This document shows, one piece after another, positions 34,645-44,360 of a DNA stretch of 64,000 nucleotides (positions within the stretch are counted from its first letter, which is position 1; each line of letters starts with the position of its first letter). The stretch spans positions 1,188,501 to 1,252,500 of the forward strand of contig NZ_CP083350.1 of the NCBI RefSeq assembly GCF_020035535.1. The letters are read 5' to 3'. A program made the position numbers and the translations under genes. The notes below the pieces were generated by a model. That model was not told where the DNA came from and ran no database searches. It was given only the letters and a program-made list of their open reading frames with translations. Origin of the DNA: Ensifer adhaerens (lineage in GTDB: Bacteria > Pseudomonadota > Alphaproteobacteria > Rhizobiales > Rhizobiaceae).

Positions 34645-35693
34645 CCGTGGCAGAAACAGCCGCGGCAGGCCGTGAGCGCTGTGGGAGGGCCAGGCAGGAA
34701 CTGATCAAGTGGTCCGCGCTCGGCCTAGGTTGCCTGCTTCTCCTGGCCTTGTGCGTCACCAGTCTTTCGGTCGGCGTGCGTTCGATCCCTCTTTCGATGA
34801 CTGTAGATGCACTGTTCGCCTATGATAACAGTCTTCCGGACCATATCATCGCTCATGACTACCGGCTGCCAAGGACGCTGCTCGGGCTGCTCTGCGGCTC
34901 GGCATTTGGCATCTCTGGTGCACTGATCCAGGCCGCCACCCGCAATCCCTTGGCCGATCCGGGTGTTTTGGGCGTGAATGCAGGGGCAGCGTTCTTCGTC
35001 ACGCTTGCCGTCGGTGTTCTCGGCTGGCAGTCGATCGAGGCCTATATCTGGGCATCATTTGCCGGCGCCATCACCGTAACCGCGCTCGTATATGCACTCG
35101 GCGCCGCAGGCCGCGACGGTGCGACGCCGGTCAGGCTGGTGCTCTGCGGCGTTGCGATCTCGGCAGTGCTTGCCGGTATCGGTTCGTTGACCACCCTTTT
35201 CGATCCCCAGGCCTTCGATGCGTTGCGCATGTGGTCGATCGGTTCGATCGCCGGCCGCGACATGGCCGTTGTGCAGACCGTCGCGCCATTCGTCATGACG
35301 GGTCTGGTGATCGCGCTCCTTCTGGCCCGGTCGCTCAATGCCGTCGCGTTGGGCGATGATCTGGCAAGGACACTGGGCGGCAACCTGTTGAGAACCCGCA
35401 TCCTCGCCGTCACCGCAATCACGCTGCTTGCCGGAGCGGCAACCGCTGGTGCCGGTCCAATCGCCTTTGTCGGACTGATGGTGCCGCATGTGATGCGCTG
35501 GCTTGTCGGCCCGGACCAGCGCTGGATCCTCGGCCTGACGATGATTTATGCCCCTTGTCTTCTTCTCACGGCCGATATTATCGGCCGTCTGGTGCTTTAT
35601 CCGGGTGAACTGGAGACCGGCATCGTCACCGCCTTCGTCGGGGCGCCGGTGCTGATCCTGCTCGCGCGGCGCTCGAAGGCGAGCGGCTTGTGA
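34641..35693 (+). CDS. FecCD family iron-siderophore permease (first)
   Basis: The 350-residue polytopic membrane protein has about ten transmembrane helices. FecCD signatures are visible: YRLPRTLLGLLCGSAFGISG, LIQAATRNPLADPGVLGVN, and the coupling region LGDDLARTLGGNL. The late motif GPIAFVGLMVPHVMRWLVG is also present. It pairs with the next permease to form a heterodimeric channel for ferric siderophore import. The start is GTG at 34641, overlapping the previous stop as GTGA. Co-translational coupling through the whole operon is evident. Confidence 0.92.
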   Translation: MTVAETAAAGRERCGRARQELIKWSALGLGCLLLLALCVTSLSVGVRSIPLSMTVDALFAYDNSLPDHIIAHDYRLPRTLLGLLCGSAFGISGALIQAATRNPLADPGVLGVNAGAAFFVTLAVGVLGWQSIEAYIWASFAGAITVTALVYALGAAGRDGATPVRLVLCGVAISAVLAGIGSLTTLFDPQAFDALRMWSIGSIAGRDMAVVQTVAPFVMTGLVIALLLARSLNAVALGDDLARTLGGNLLRTRILAVTAITLLAGAATAGAGPIAFVGLMVPHVMRWLVGPDQRWILGLTMIYAPCLLLTADIIGRLVLYPGELETGIVTAFVGAPVLILLARRSKASGL

Positions 35694-36760
35694 AAGGACG
35701 TGCGGCAGACCATATGCCCGACCTTGCCCACCGGCCGGTCCTTCGCCTGTTCGGCGAGCGCCTGTCGCTCAGCATCGGAACGAGGAGCATTGCCGTTACG
35801 GTAATGCTGATGCTTGTCGCCTGCGGGATCGGGCTGATCTCGCTTATCAGCGGTAGCTATGATGTTCCACTCGCGGCTGTGGTCAACATATTGCTCGGGC
35901 ATGGTCAGGCAGATGACGACATGGTGCGGATGATCATCATCGAATGGCGGCTGCCGAGGGTGGTGCTCGCCATCCTGCTGGGAGCAGCCCTTGGCATGAG
36001 CGGTGCGATCTTCCAGTCGCTGACGCGCAATCCGCTCGGCTCGCCCGACATTATCGGCTTCTCTGCAGGATCCTATACTGGCGCACTCATCGTCATTCTG
36101 CTGTTCTCCGGCGGGTATTACCAGACGGCGGCAGGTGCGCTTGCCGGTGGGATCGTCACTGCAGCCGTGGTGTATCTTCTGTCCTGGCGTCGCGGGGTGC
36201 AGGGCTTTCGGCTGATCATCGTCGGCATCGGTGTCGCTGCCATGCTGTCCGCCTTCAATGCCTGGATGATCCGCCAAGCGGATCTGCAGGTGGCGTTGTC
36301 TGCGGCAATCTGGGGCGCAGGCTCGCTCAACGTACTGGGGTTCGAGCAGCTGGTCCCGGTGATGATCGTGCTTCTGATCGTGATGCCGACAAGCTGTCTC
36401 TTCTCTCGATCCTTGCGGCAGTTGGAAATGGGTGACGATCTGGCCCGCGCCTCGGGTGTCAATGCCGGTCGTTCTCGTTTAGCCCTGATGGTACTCGGCG
36501 TGGCGCTGACGGCAGTCGTCACGGCGGCTGCCGGGCCGATCTCCTTCATCACGCTGGCAGCACCGCAGATCGCCCGAAGGCTGACCCGCTCGGCGGGTGT
36601 AGCACTCATCCCGTCGGCACTGATGGGCGGGCTTCTGCTGATTGCCGCCGATTGGGCCGCCCAGCATGCATTTGGCGTCCAGATTCCGATCGGCGTCATG
36701 ACGGTCAGCATCGGTGGGATCTATTTTCTCTTCCTTCTGTTTCGCGAGGGTCGCAAATGA
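35690..36760 (+). CDS. FecCD family iron-siderophore permease (second)
   Basis: The 356-residue protein is homologous to its neighbour. FecCD motifs include EWRLPRVVLAILLGAALGMS, FQSLTRNPLGSPDIIGFSAG, MGDDLARASGVNAGRSR and GPISFITLAAPQIARRL. About ten transmembrane helices are predicted. It starts with GTG at 35690, overlapping the first permease stop by four bases, and its own stop overlaps the ATPase start (ATGA). It forms the second half of the inner-membrane channel. Confidence 0.92.
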   Translation: MKGRAADHMPDLAHRPVLRLFGERLSLSIGTRSIAVTVMLMLVACGIGLISLISGSYDVPLAAVVNILLGHGQADDDMVRMIIIEWRLPRVVLAILLGAALGMSGAIFQSLTRNPLGSPDIIGFSAGSYTGALIVILLFSGGYYQTAAGALAGGIVTAAVVYLLSWRRGVQGFRLIIVGIGVAAMLSAFNAWMIRQADLQVALSAAIWGAGSLNVLGFEQLVPVMIVLLIVMPTSCLFSRSLRQLEMGDDLARASGVNAGRSRLALMVLGVALTAVVTAAAGPISFITLAAPQIARRLTRSAGVALIPSALMGGLLLIAADWAAQHAFGVQIPIGVMTVSIGGIYFLFLLFREGRK

Positions 36761-37584
36761 CCAGCACAAGTTTTCCATCCATCTCAGACCGACTGCAGGC
36801 CGATGCGGTAACTCTGCGATATGACGAGCGGACGATCTCAAAGGATCTCTCGGTTTCGATTCCGGGCGGGTCATTCACCGTTATCGTGGGGCCTAATGCT
36901 TGTGGCAAGTCCACGCTACTCAGGGCGCTCTCGCGCCTGCTCTTCCCGTCTGAAGGCGCGGTCATCCTTGATGGCCACGATATTTATGCAATGGCGGCGA
37001 AGGAAGTTGCCCGTCGTCTCGGGCTTCTGCCGCAGAGTGCAACTGCACCGGACGGGATCACGGTTGCCGATCTGGTTGCCCGTGGACGCTATCCTCACCA
37101 GTCGTTCCTACGCCAATGGTCGTGGGCTGACGAGGAGGCTGTCGCGCGCGCGATGGCGGCGACCCGTGTGACGGACCTGTCCGATCGTCCGGTCGACGAA
37201 CTGTCTGGCGGGCAGCGCCAGCGGGTCTGGGTTGCCATGGTGCTGGCGCAGGAGACACCGATCCTGCTCCTCGATGAGCCGACGACGTTTCTGGACATCG
37301 CCCATCAGATCGAGCTTCTCGATCTCCTGTCGGGCTTGAACGAGGAAGGTCGCACTATCGTCGCGGTGCTGCATGATCTCAACCATGCCTGCCGTTATGC
37401 CTCGAACCTCATCGCGATGAAGGCCGGAGTCATCGTTGCAAGCGGCCGACCGGACGAGATCGTCACGGCGGATATTGTCGCAACCGTCTTTAACCTGCCC
37501 GCGATCGTCATTCCCGATCCCGTAACCGGCACTCCGATGATCGTGCCCAAGACGCGGCGGCATAAGGAGCTCTTCCATGAGTGA
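36757..37584 (+). CDS. iron-siderophore ABC transporter ATP-binding protein
   Basis: The 275-residue FepC/FhuC-type ATPase has Walker [16 protein letters not shown]-loop LLPQSATAPDG, signature [15 protein letters not shown], Walker B ILLLDEPTTFLD and H-loop VAVLHDLNHA. The FepC-type motif ARGRYPHQSF precedes the signature. It drives import through the two FecCD permeases. Its end overlaps the start of the ABC-exporter-like gene by eight bases. Confidence 0.93.
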   Translation: MTSTSFPSISDRLQADAVTLRYDERTISKDLSVSIPGGSFTVIVGPNACGKSTLLRALSRLLFPSEGAVILDGHDIYAMAAKEVARRLGLLPQSATAPDGITVADLVARGRYPHQSFLRQWSWADEEAVARAMAATRVTDLSDRPVDELSGGQRQRVWVAMVLAQETPILLLDEPTTFLDIAHQIELLDLLSGLNEEGRTIVAVLHDLNHACRYASNLIAMKAGVIVASGRPDEIVTADIVATVFNLPAIVIPDPVTGTPMIVPKTRRHKELFHE

Positions 37585-39314
37585 TCTGATCAAGCGCTTT
37601 GCGGCCTATTATCGCCCGCATCGCCGCCTGTTCGCTCTCGACTTTGGTAGCGCGGTTGGCGCCGGCATGCTGGAACTCGCGTTTCCGGTTGCCGTCACAC
37701 TGTTCATCGACAGGCTTCTGCCGAGCAACCAGCTGGGGTTAATTGCTCTCGCTATCGCCGGGCTCTTTTTGATCTATCTGATCAATGCTGGCCTTCAGGT
37801 GGTGGTCACCTATTGGGGCCACGTGCTGGGTTTGAAGATCGAGACCGAGATGCGCAGGAAGGCTTTCGATCATCTCCAGATACTCTCCTTCGGCTTTTTC
37901 GACGAGCATAAGACGGGACATCTGGTGGCGCGGCTGACCAAGGATCTCGAAGAGATCGGGGAGGTCGCGCATCACGGACCAGAAGATCTGTTCATCGCGG
38001 TCATGACCCTGATCGGTGCCTTTCTGCTGATGCTATCGGTCCATGTGCCTCTTGCTGTCCTGACGGGCCTTATCGTTCCGATAACAGCTGTGGTCACAAC
38101 GATCTACGGCAAGCGCATGACGACGACCTGGCACGCCCTCTATGGAAGGGTGGGGGAGTTCAACGCCCGTATCGAGGAGAATATCGGCGGTATCAGGGTG
38201 GTGCAGGCTTTTGCCAACGAGGAACATGAACGGACGCTGTTTGCCAGCAACAACCGCAACTATCTCGTTACCAAGCTAGAGGCCTACAGGGTCATGGCGG
38301 CTTCCATGTCACTCTCATACCTGTCGATGCGCTTCGTCCAAGTCGTGGTGATGCTGGCTGGCGCCTGGTATGTCACGCGTGGTGAACTGACCGCCGGTGG
38401 ATTTGTCGGCTTCCTGCTTCTGGTCGGTGTTTTCTTCCGACCGATCGACAAGATCAATTCGATCATCGAGACCTATCCAAAAGGGATTGCAGGGTTCCAG
38501 CGCTATACGGAATTCCTTGATCGGCAGCCTGATATCAAAGGATCGGCCCGGTGCCAACGCCATCCAACGATTGAACGGACGCATTACCTATCGTGATGTC
38601 CATTTTGGCTACCGCGCCGGCATGCCGATATTCGCCGGCCTGAACCTGTCGATCGAGGCTGGGGAAACTGTTGCGTTCGTCGGCCCCTCTGGTGCAGGCA
38701 AGACGACGATCTGCGCTCTCCTGCCACGCTTTTACGAGGTGACCGGCGGCGCCATCAGCATCGATGGCATGGACATCAGAGATATCACCCTCAACAGCCT
38801 TCGCTCCAATATCGGCATCGTTCAGCAGGACGTCTTTCTGTTTGCCGGGACCATCAGGGAGAATATCGCCTATGGTCGCCTCGAAGCCAGCGAGAGCGCG
38901 ATCATCGAGGCCGCACGCCGTGCCCGTATTGACGATGTTATTGCAGCCTTACCCGACGGTCTCGATACGGTGATCGGCGAGCGCGGGGTTAAACTGTCCG
39001 GCGGGCAAAAGCAGAGACTGGCGATTGCTCGCATCTTTTTGAAGAACCCGCCGATGCTGATCCTCGATGAGGCAACCTCCGCGCTTGACAGCGAAACGGA
39101 ACGGGCCATCCAGCAATCACTCGCTGAACTTTCGCAGGGCCGCACGACGTTGGTCATTGCTCATCGACTGGCGACCATCATCAATGCTGATCGCATCGTC
39201 GTGGTCGAAGATGGACGTATCGTGGAGGAGGGAAGACATGGCGACCTTCTAATGAAGACCTCCGGACGATACCGCGCACTCCATGCCGCTCAGGACCAGA
39301 GCAACCTAGCGTGA
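37577..39314 (+). pseudogene. ABC transporter with fused membrane and ATPase domains, frameshifted
   Basis: The first frame (37577 to about 38540) encodes a six-helix type IV ABC membrane domain (MSDLIKRFAAYYRPHRRLFA, DEHKTGHLVARLTKDL, RIEENIGGIRVVQAFANEEH). The next frame continues without gap into a full ATPase: Walker A GPSGAGKTT, signature LSGGQKQRLAIARI, Walker B MLILDEATSALD. The break is a single extra G in AAAGGATCGG at about 38540; without it the join reads QPDIKDRPGANAIQRL. The intact gene would encode about 578 residues of the MsbA/YbtP/IrtA type often found in siderophore operons. It is either a real disruption or a sequencing error. Confidence 0.85.
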
Positions 39315-39385
39315 GAAGGGGGAAGTGTATTCACAATCGAGGCGGCAGGCTAAATTCGTGGATCAAAATCACGGAGGATAAGTAG

Positions 39386-39523
39386 ATGAGGCTGAAACGG
39401 GAGACCGAAGTGGCGATTGCGATTCTGGTCGCCTGTGCCAGGTCGAATGACTGCCGCCTGAAGACTGCGGATGCCGGAACCGACCCCAATAAGGGAATCT
39501 GGCGGGTAGCGCGCGGTAGCTGA
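39386..39523 (+). pseudogene. truncated Rrf2-like regulator remnant
   Basis: A 45-codon frame preceded by GGAGG starts MRLKRETEVAIAILVACARS. That is the typical first helix of Rrf2-family winged-helix regulators such as RirA and IscR relatives. After about 25 residues the similarity is lost and the frame stops; no cysteine ligands are present. Short Gly/Leu-rich matches in other frames downstream suggest a deleted and frameshifted gene. Calling it Rrf2 rests on the N-terminal helix alone. Confidence 0.4.
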
Positions 39524-39879
39524 GATCGAGCTGGCCTCGCCGGCTGGGTTGCCTCGAGGATGGGGTCCAAATGAAGCTAAGCGATTAACCCGTCAGACCT
39601 GATCACAATGTCCGGTGCCTATCGTTGGTGCATCCTTCTACCGTTTTCCCGGGATATGAACGATCGCTAGGGGGATGATCAAGCGAAGCAATGTTCGTTC
39701 GTTCGCTCGTCAGGCAGGAGTGTCCTTTGGTCAGTCTAGGCCAGGCGCTGAACGCCGCGGGACTGTCTTCCTCGGAGGGGAAGGTTCTCCTACGATCGAA
39801 TCCGTCGCGACGGTTTAGTTCGCCGGGGCAAGCTAAATCGCGTCACGGCTGCCATGTTGCAGCATAACTGGAAATTGGC
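39524..39879. other. intergenic, no supported gene
   Basis: The stretch lies between the Rrf2-like remnant and the 3' end of folD. A minor frame near 39727-39835 (VSLGQALNAAGLSSSEGK) looks protein-like but has no recognised relatives. No terminator for the converging operons was found. Confidence 0.35.
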
Positions 39880-40785
39880 TCAGAATTTCGGCGGTGTGCT
39901 GCCGGCCTTGCGATAGGCGGCAATGACGGTGTTGGCCATCAGCATGGCGATGGTCATCGGCCCAACACCACCGGGAACCGGGGTGATGACCCCTGCTACC
40001 TCAGCAACCTCGCCGAAGGCAACGTCGCCGACGAGACGGGATTTGCTTTCGCCCTTTTCCGGTGCATCGATGCGGTTGATGCCGACGTCGATGACGGTCG
40101 CACCGGGTTTGACCCAATCGGCCTTCACCATTTCCGGACGGCCAACGGCGGCGACGAGGATATCGGCGTTGCGGCATACGGCAGGGAGATCCTTCGTGCG
40201 CGAATGCGCGGTCGTCACCGTCGCGTTGGCGGCGAGCAGCAGGGCCGACATCGGCTTGCCGAAGAGGTTCGAGCGGCCGACCACCACGGCGTTGAGGCCG
40301 GAGAGATCATCGCCATGGGTGCGGCGCACCAAAACCATGGCACCGGCCGGCGTGCAGGAGACGAGGCCGCCGTCGAGATCACCGGTCGCCACCTTGCCGG
40401 CATTGACGACATGCAGGCCGTCGACATCCTTCTCCGGCCTGATCGACTGGATGATCGGCTCGGAATTGAGGTGTTTTGGCAAAGGGAGCTGGACGAGGAT
40501 GCCGTGGATGGTCTCGTCCGCATTCAGCCTCTCGACGAGAGCGGCCAGTTCTTCCTGCGTCGTCTGTTTCGGCAGGGTGTGCTGGATGGAGGTGAAACCA
40601 CACTCCTTCGACATGCGGCTCTTGGCACCGACATAGGCATGGCTTGCCGGATCCTCGCCGACGATGACGACGGCGAGACCGGGCTTGACCCCGGCCTCGT
40701 TTTCCAGGGTCACGGTCGCGGCCTTCACGGCGTCAATCACGGAAGCGGCAACCTGCTTCCCGTCAATCGTCATAGCGCTCATCAT
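39880..40785 (-). CDS. folD: bifunctional methylenetetrahydrofolate dehydrogenase/cyclohydrolase
   Basis: The 301-residue FolD has the catalytic stretch [16 protein letters not shown] (the Y..K pair), the signature [13 protein letters not shown] and [15 protein letters not shown]. The dinucleotide loop [17 protein letters not shown] and the C-terminal [19 protein letters not shown] are also present. It interconverts 5,10-methylene-THF, methenyl-THF and 10-formyl-THF. It is the last gene of the moc-like operon and starts directly after the purU stop. A rhizobial genome normally also has a housekeeping copy, so this one is probably dedicated to the pathway. Confidence 0.95.
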   Translation of the reverse strand: MMSAMTIDGKQVAASVIDAVKAATVTLENEAGVKPGLAVVIVGEDPASHAYVGAKSRMSKECGFTSIQHTLPKQTTQEELAALVERLNADETIHGILVQLPLPKHLNSEPIIQSIRPEKDVDGLHVVNAGKVATGDLDGGLVSCTPAGAMVLVRRTHGDDLSGLNAVVVGRSNLFGKPMSALLLAANATVTTAHSRTKDLPAVCRNADILVAAVGRPEMVKADWVKPGATVIDVGINRIDAPEKGESKSRLVGDVAFGEVAEVAGVITPVPGGVGPMTIAMLMANTVIAAYRKAGSTPPKF

Positions 40786-41670
40786 TCAGCCCATCCGCTC
40801 GGATTTGTAGGAGCCCGGCGACGGCGGGAAGACGATGGTCTTGTTGCCGTTCATGAAGACGCGGTGATGGATATGGGCGTGTACGGCGCGGGAGAGAACC
40901 TGGCTCTCTACGTCTCGGCCGATCGAGACATAATCCTCTGAAGACTGCGCATGGGTGATGCGGGCGACGTCCTGCTCGATGATTGGACCCTCATCAAGGT
41001 CTTCCGTAACATAGTGCGCCGTCGCGCCGATCAGCTTCACACCGCGCTCGAAGGCCTGCTTGTAGGGGTTCGCACCCTTGAAGGACGGCAGGAACGAGTG
41101 ATGGATGTTGATGATGCGGCCCGACATCTTCTTGCACACGGCATCCGACAGGACCTGCATGTAGCGGGCGAGAACGATGAGCTCGGCGCCGGACTGCTCG
41201 ACCACTTCCATCAGGCGGGCTTCGGCTTGCGGCTTGTTCTCCTTCGTCACCTTGATGTGGTGGAAGGGGATGTCGTGGTTGACGATGACCTTCTGGTAAT
41301 CGAAGTGGTTGGAGACGACGCCGACGATGTCGATCGGCAGGGCTCCGATCTTCCAGCGGTAGAGGAGGTCGTTGAGGCAGTGGCCGAAGCGCGAAACCAT
41401 GAGCAGTACCTTCATGCGCTCGTGGCTGCTGTGGAACCGGTGGACCATTGCGAATTTCTTGGAAATCGGGGCGAAGCCGCTGTCGATCTCCTCCTGCGTC
41501 GCACCGCCTTCGCTGTTGAAGGTCAGGCGCATGAAGAACAGGCCGGTCTCCAAGTCGTCGAACTGCGAGGAATCTACAATGTTGCAGTTCTTCTCGGCCA
41601 GGTAACCGGTGATCGCGGCGACGATACCGCGGGTGGATTGGCAGGATACGGTCAGGACAAAGGTCTTCAT
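40786..41670 (-). CDS. purU: formyltetrahydrofolate deformylase
   Basis: The 294-residue protein has an N-terminal ACT-like domain (TVSCQSTRGIVAAITGYLAEKNCN) and a formyltransferase-fold hydrolase domain. The catalytic region includes NHDIPFHHIKVTKENK, IVLARYMQVLSD, INIHHSFLPSFKGANPY and GATAHYVTEDLDEGPIIEQD (His and Asp of the active site). PurU hydrolyses 10-formyl-THF to THF and formate. The ATG at 41670 follows GGAGG. Together with FolD it forms an oxidative route from methylene-THF to formate. It sits between the ferredoxin reductase gene and folD in one operon. Confidence 0.95.
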   Translation of the reverse strand: MKTFVLTVSCQSTRGIVAAITGYLAEKNCNIVDSSQFDDLETGLFFMRLTFNSEGGATQEEIDSGFAPISKKFAMVHRFHSSHERMKVLLMVSRFGHCLNDLLYRWKIGALPIDIVGVVSNHFDYQKVIVNHDIPFHHIKVTKENKPQAEARLMEVVEQSGAELIVLARYMQVLSDAVCKKMSGRIINIHHSFLPSFKGANPYKQAFERGVKLIGATAHYVTEDLDEGPIIEQDVARITHAQSSEDYVSIGRDVESQVLSRAVHAHIHHRVFMNGNKTIVFPPSPGSYKSERMG

Positions 41671-41765
41671 TCATGGCCTCCGAGTTGAATTGCAGCCAAA
41701 CCGTCACGGAAGGCTGTTCAGTCTGGTCTAAAAAACGGACGAGGGTTGCAGCGGTCGGATGTGGT

Positions 41766-42998
41766 TCAGCCGGCCAGCAATGTTTTTAAGCGGACATCGG
41801 GTGATGCCAGGGCGACCGGATCCGGCACCACCTTCGATGCTATCAGCCTTTCGGCGAGCTTGATGTCGCGAGCGATGGTAAGACCGCCACCGATCCCGCT
41901 GACGGCCACAAGAACGCCATCGGCGTTGAGGTGGAACAAGAGGAATGCGTCGCCATCGACGTCTCGACGAACTGTGGTTGCCGCGCCATCGGCAAGCCCA
42001 GCCACCTGAAGCGTCAGGTCGTATTGATCGCTCCAGAAATACGGGATCGAACTGATGGCTTCGTTGGCGCCCAACATGTTCCTTGCGGCCAGCGCTCCCT
42101 GGTCGCGGGCGTTACGCCAGGCTTCAAGGCGCACGCGGCGACCGCCATAGATCGGAAGAGGGAACGAACAGCAGTCGCCGGCGGCGAAAACGTTCGATGC
42201 GCTTGTTCTCAGTGTTTCGTCCACGGCAATGCCGTTGTCCACCTCGATGCCTGCAGCTTCGGCCAGGGCGATATTCGGCATCGCGCCGATACCCACCACG
42301 ACGGTATCGACCGTGAATTCGGTTCCGTCGGCAAGACTGATTTCGACGCCGGTTTCGGTCTCGATCAGCGACGAGATACCTACCCCGCAACTCAGAACGA
42401 CCCCCTCATGGAGGTGACGGGCCGAAATGACCGCGGCGATCGCCTCCGGGACGCCGCGCTGCAAAACGCGAGATTGCGCCTCGATGACAGTGACATCGCA
42501 ACCACGCGTACGTGCGGTAGCGGCAAGTTCGAGGCCGATGAAACCCGCGCCGATGATTGCCAGGCGGCGCCCCGCACCAATGCTGGAGCGGATATCGACT
42601 GCATCGCCGAAGGTACGGAGGTATTTGACCCTTCCGTGGGCAAATTCCGATCCGGGAAGCCGGCGGGGACGGGCGCCGGTCGCAAGAAGCAGTTTTTCAA
42701 AGGAGATGCGATTGCCATCGCTCAGCGATAGATGGCTGTCCTCGAGGGAGATGGAGTCGACCATCACACCAAGGCGGACGTCGATTTTGGCATCACGATA
42801 GGCCTCGATGGGGGCAACAGGCTTGTGGCCAGCGCCATCAACGAGCGTAGTTTTCGACAGCGGCGGGCGCTCGTAGGGCAGATGGCTTTCATTGCCTATC
42901 AGCGTGACCGGCCCATCGTATCCGTTGCTGCGCAAGGCGAACGCAGCGCATGCGCCACACTCTCCCGCACCCAAGATAACCATTCCCGCGATGCTCAT
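41766..42998 (-). CDS. mocF: NAD(P)H:ferredoxin reductase, MocF-like
   Basis: The 410-residue reductase has two Rossmann dinucleotide sites: N-terminal VILGAGECGACAAFALRSNGYDG is shifted to GAGECG, and the NAD site is LAIIGAGFIGLELAATA. It also has the late FAD motif VFAAGDCCSFPL and a C-terminal reductase domain. This is the oxygenase-coupled ferredoxin/rubredoxin reductase family. It would pass electrons from NAD(P)H to the Rieske ferredoxin encoded at 44361-44669. The name MocF follows from its association with MocD- and MocE-like genes, known from rhizopine catabolism in Rhizobium. The real substrate of this copy is unproven. Confidence 0.85.
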   Translation of the reverse strand: MSIAGMVILGAGECGACAAFALRSNGYDGPVTLIGNESHLPYERPPLSKTTLVDGAGHKPVAPIEAYRDAKIDVRLGVMVDSISLEDSHLSLSDGNRISFEKLLLATGARPRRLPGSEFAHGRVKYLRTFGDAVDIRSSIGAGRRLAIIGAGFIGLELAATARTRGCDVTVIEAQSRVLQRGVPEAIAAVISARHLHEGVVLSCGVGISSLIETETGVEISLADGTEFTVDTVVVGIGAMPNIALAEAAGIEVDNGIAVDETLRTSASNVFAAGDCCSFPLPIYGGRRVRLEAWRNARDQGALAARNMLGANEAISSIPYFWSDQYDLTLQVAGLADGAATTVRRDVDGDAFLLFHLNADGVLVAVSGIGGGLTIARDIKLAERLIASKVVPDPVALASPDVRLKTLLAG

Positions 42999-43183
42999 GT
43001 CAGGGCCCCCGTTAAGTTGGATCTCTGAGAAACGTTCATTTCAGCTTGCGCTCCGAGGGCTTACAGGGCGTGAGCGCGGCTATCCGTTCGAGGCGAACTC
43101 TTGCTCGCTCTTCATGTCCCGGCTAGAGCCGCCGGGACCTCGTCGGCAGGTGCCGAGAACGGTTGTTCAAGAATCGCGACGCG

Positions 43184-44011
43184 CTACCGTTCTCCAACGC
43201 CATTGAGGAACTTCTCGAACTCGGCGTCCGAAATCCCAACGCTGTGTTCGTCAGCCGGATAGGCGCCACTTCCCACGTCGACGCGGAACTCGCTAAACGC
43301 GGCAACCCGCTCGTCGTTGAGACGGTCGAATTCGGCCTTGAAATCTCGGTAAGCCTTGGCGTGACGCGGCAAGCGCGTGCGGCCGTAGCCGAGAACATCT
43401 TCCGCAAAGAGATACTGGACGTCGCCGCCTGAACCGGAACCGAGGCTGAAGTAAACCATCGAGGTGTTCTTCGCGAAAAACTCCGTTATTCGCGCCGGCA
43501 CGACTTCAAGCTCGACCGCGAAGCATCCTGCTTCCTCCAGGCGCTTCAGCTGCTGCCACATCGCCAGGGCTTCCTCAGCGGACTTGCCGACCGCACGCCA
43601 ACCGGTCCAGGTGATGTAGGACGGAACGAGGCCGACGTGTGCTACGATCGGAATATGATTGTCGCACATTGCCTTCTGTATCTCGAAGGAAGCAGCGCAA
43701 TAGAAGCAATCCCCGCCGATGGCGGTGTACTTGTAAGCCGCTTCGAGAAAATGCTCGGCGGTGACGAGCAATTTTCCGTCGACGGTTCCCTTCGTCGGTG
43801 GTGTCAGGCCAATCTGCACGAAACATGCGCCGGCAGCTTCCCGCATCTCAGGTGTGAAGTCCTTGGCCTCTATGGAGAGAAGGTCAATTCCAGCGGCCGC
43901 AGCCGCGGCAGCCTCGTCCGTCGTGGTGACATACAGCATCGAGAGCTTTTCGCCCCGCTGCTTGCGTGCACGGATGTCCGCGACGTGCGGTCGTTTCTGT
44001 TTCAGGCTCAT
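43184..44011 (-). CDS. divergent PanB-like hydroxymethyltransferase
   Basis: The 275-residue protein follows the PanB barrel: opening RARKQRGEKLSMLYVTTTDE, PIVAHVGLVPSYITWTGWRA, the acidic strand GCFAVELEVVP (catalytic Glu position) and GSGSGGDVQYLFAEDVLGY. The first metal-binding loop of true PanB (DS.GM) is missing, replaced by LLSIEAKDF. It is therefore a paralogue and not the pantothenate enzyme, whose gene end is at the left edge of the window. True PanB uses methylene-THF. Here the protein sits between folate C1 genes and a demethylation-type oxygenase, so it may transfer or bind the released one-carbon unit. ATG 44011 follows AAAGGGAG. Confidence 0.8.
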   Translation of the reverse strand: MSLKQKRPHVADIRARKQRGEKLSMLYVTTTDEAAAAAAAGIDLLSIEAKDFTPEMREAAGACFVQIGLTPPTKGTVDGKLLVTAEHFLEAAYKYTAIGGDCFYCAASFEIQKAMCDNHIPIVAHVGLVPSYITWTGWRAVGKSAEEALAMWQQLKRLEEAGCFAVELEVVPARITEFFAKNTSMVYFSLGSGSGGDVQYLFAEDVLGYGRTRLPRHAKAYRDFKAEFDRLNDERVAAFSEFRVDVGSGAYPADEHSVGISDAEFEKFLNGVGER

Positions 44012-44044
44012 TGCGCTCCCTTTGCTGTTGTAACGCAGTCTCGA

Positions 44045-44350
44045 TCAATCCACGCGCTGCAAGAAGGTCAGGGTCGACCCATTGCCCTCGACGAGCGGGG
44101 CGAGAGCGGCATTGAGAGTAGCGTTCTCGGGAGCTGATAAATGGGCCTGGAAGGCCACTTCATCGGCATAGATCTCGTAGACGACGAATTTTTCGCGCTG
44201 GCCATCGACGCGGTAGCAGACGAAAGCTTCGTTTCCGGGCTCGTTGCGGACGACATGACCGTAGTCGCGGAGCAATTCCTCGACCTTGTCGGCGGTTTCG
44301 AGACGCGCCGTAACCTCGGCGATTAGAATTTTCTGTTTGGCGGTGGTCAT
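44045..44350 (-). CDS. antibiotic biosynthesis monooxygenase (ABM) domain protein
   Basis: The 101-residue single-domain protein has a dimeric alpha-beta barrel pattern: KILIAEVTARLETADKVEELL, RNEPGNEAFVCYRVDG, FVVYEIYADEVAFQAHLSA. These are typical of YgiN/ABM-type quinol monooxygenases. Members oxidise quinols or handle reactive intermediates without cofactor; the exact role here is unknown. ATG at 44350 has TGAGGA upstream and is preferred over one at 44368 that would overlap mocE. It lies between mocE and the PanB-like gene. Confidence 0.82.
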   Translation of the reverse strand: MTTAKQKILIAEVTARLETADKVEELLRDYGHVVRNEPGNEAFVCYRVDGQREKFVVYEIYADEVAFQAHLSAPENATLNAALAPLVEGNGSTLTFLQRVD

Positions 44351-44360
44351 TGGAGCATCC

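Noticed and set aside
35055..36277. Minus-strand frames opposite the two FecCD permeases
   Set aside because: His/Asp/Gln-rich peptides typical of antisense reading of hydrophobic codons; no start sites or domains.
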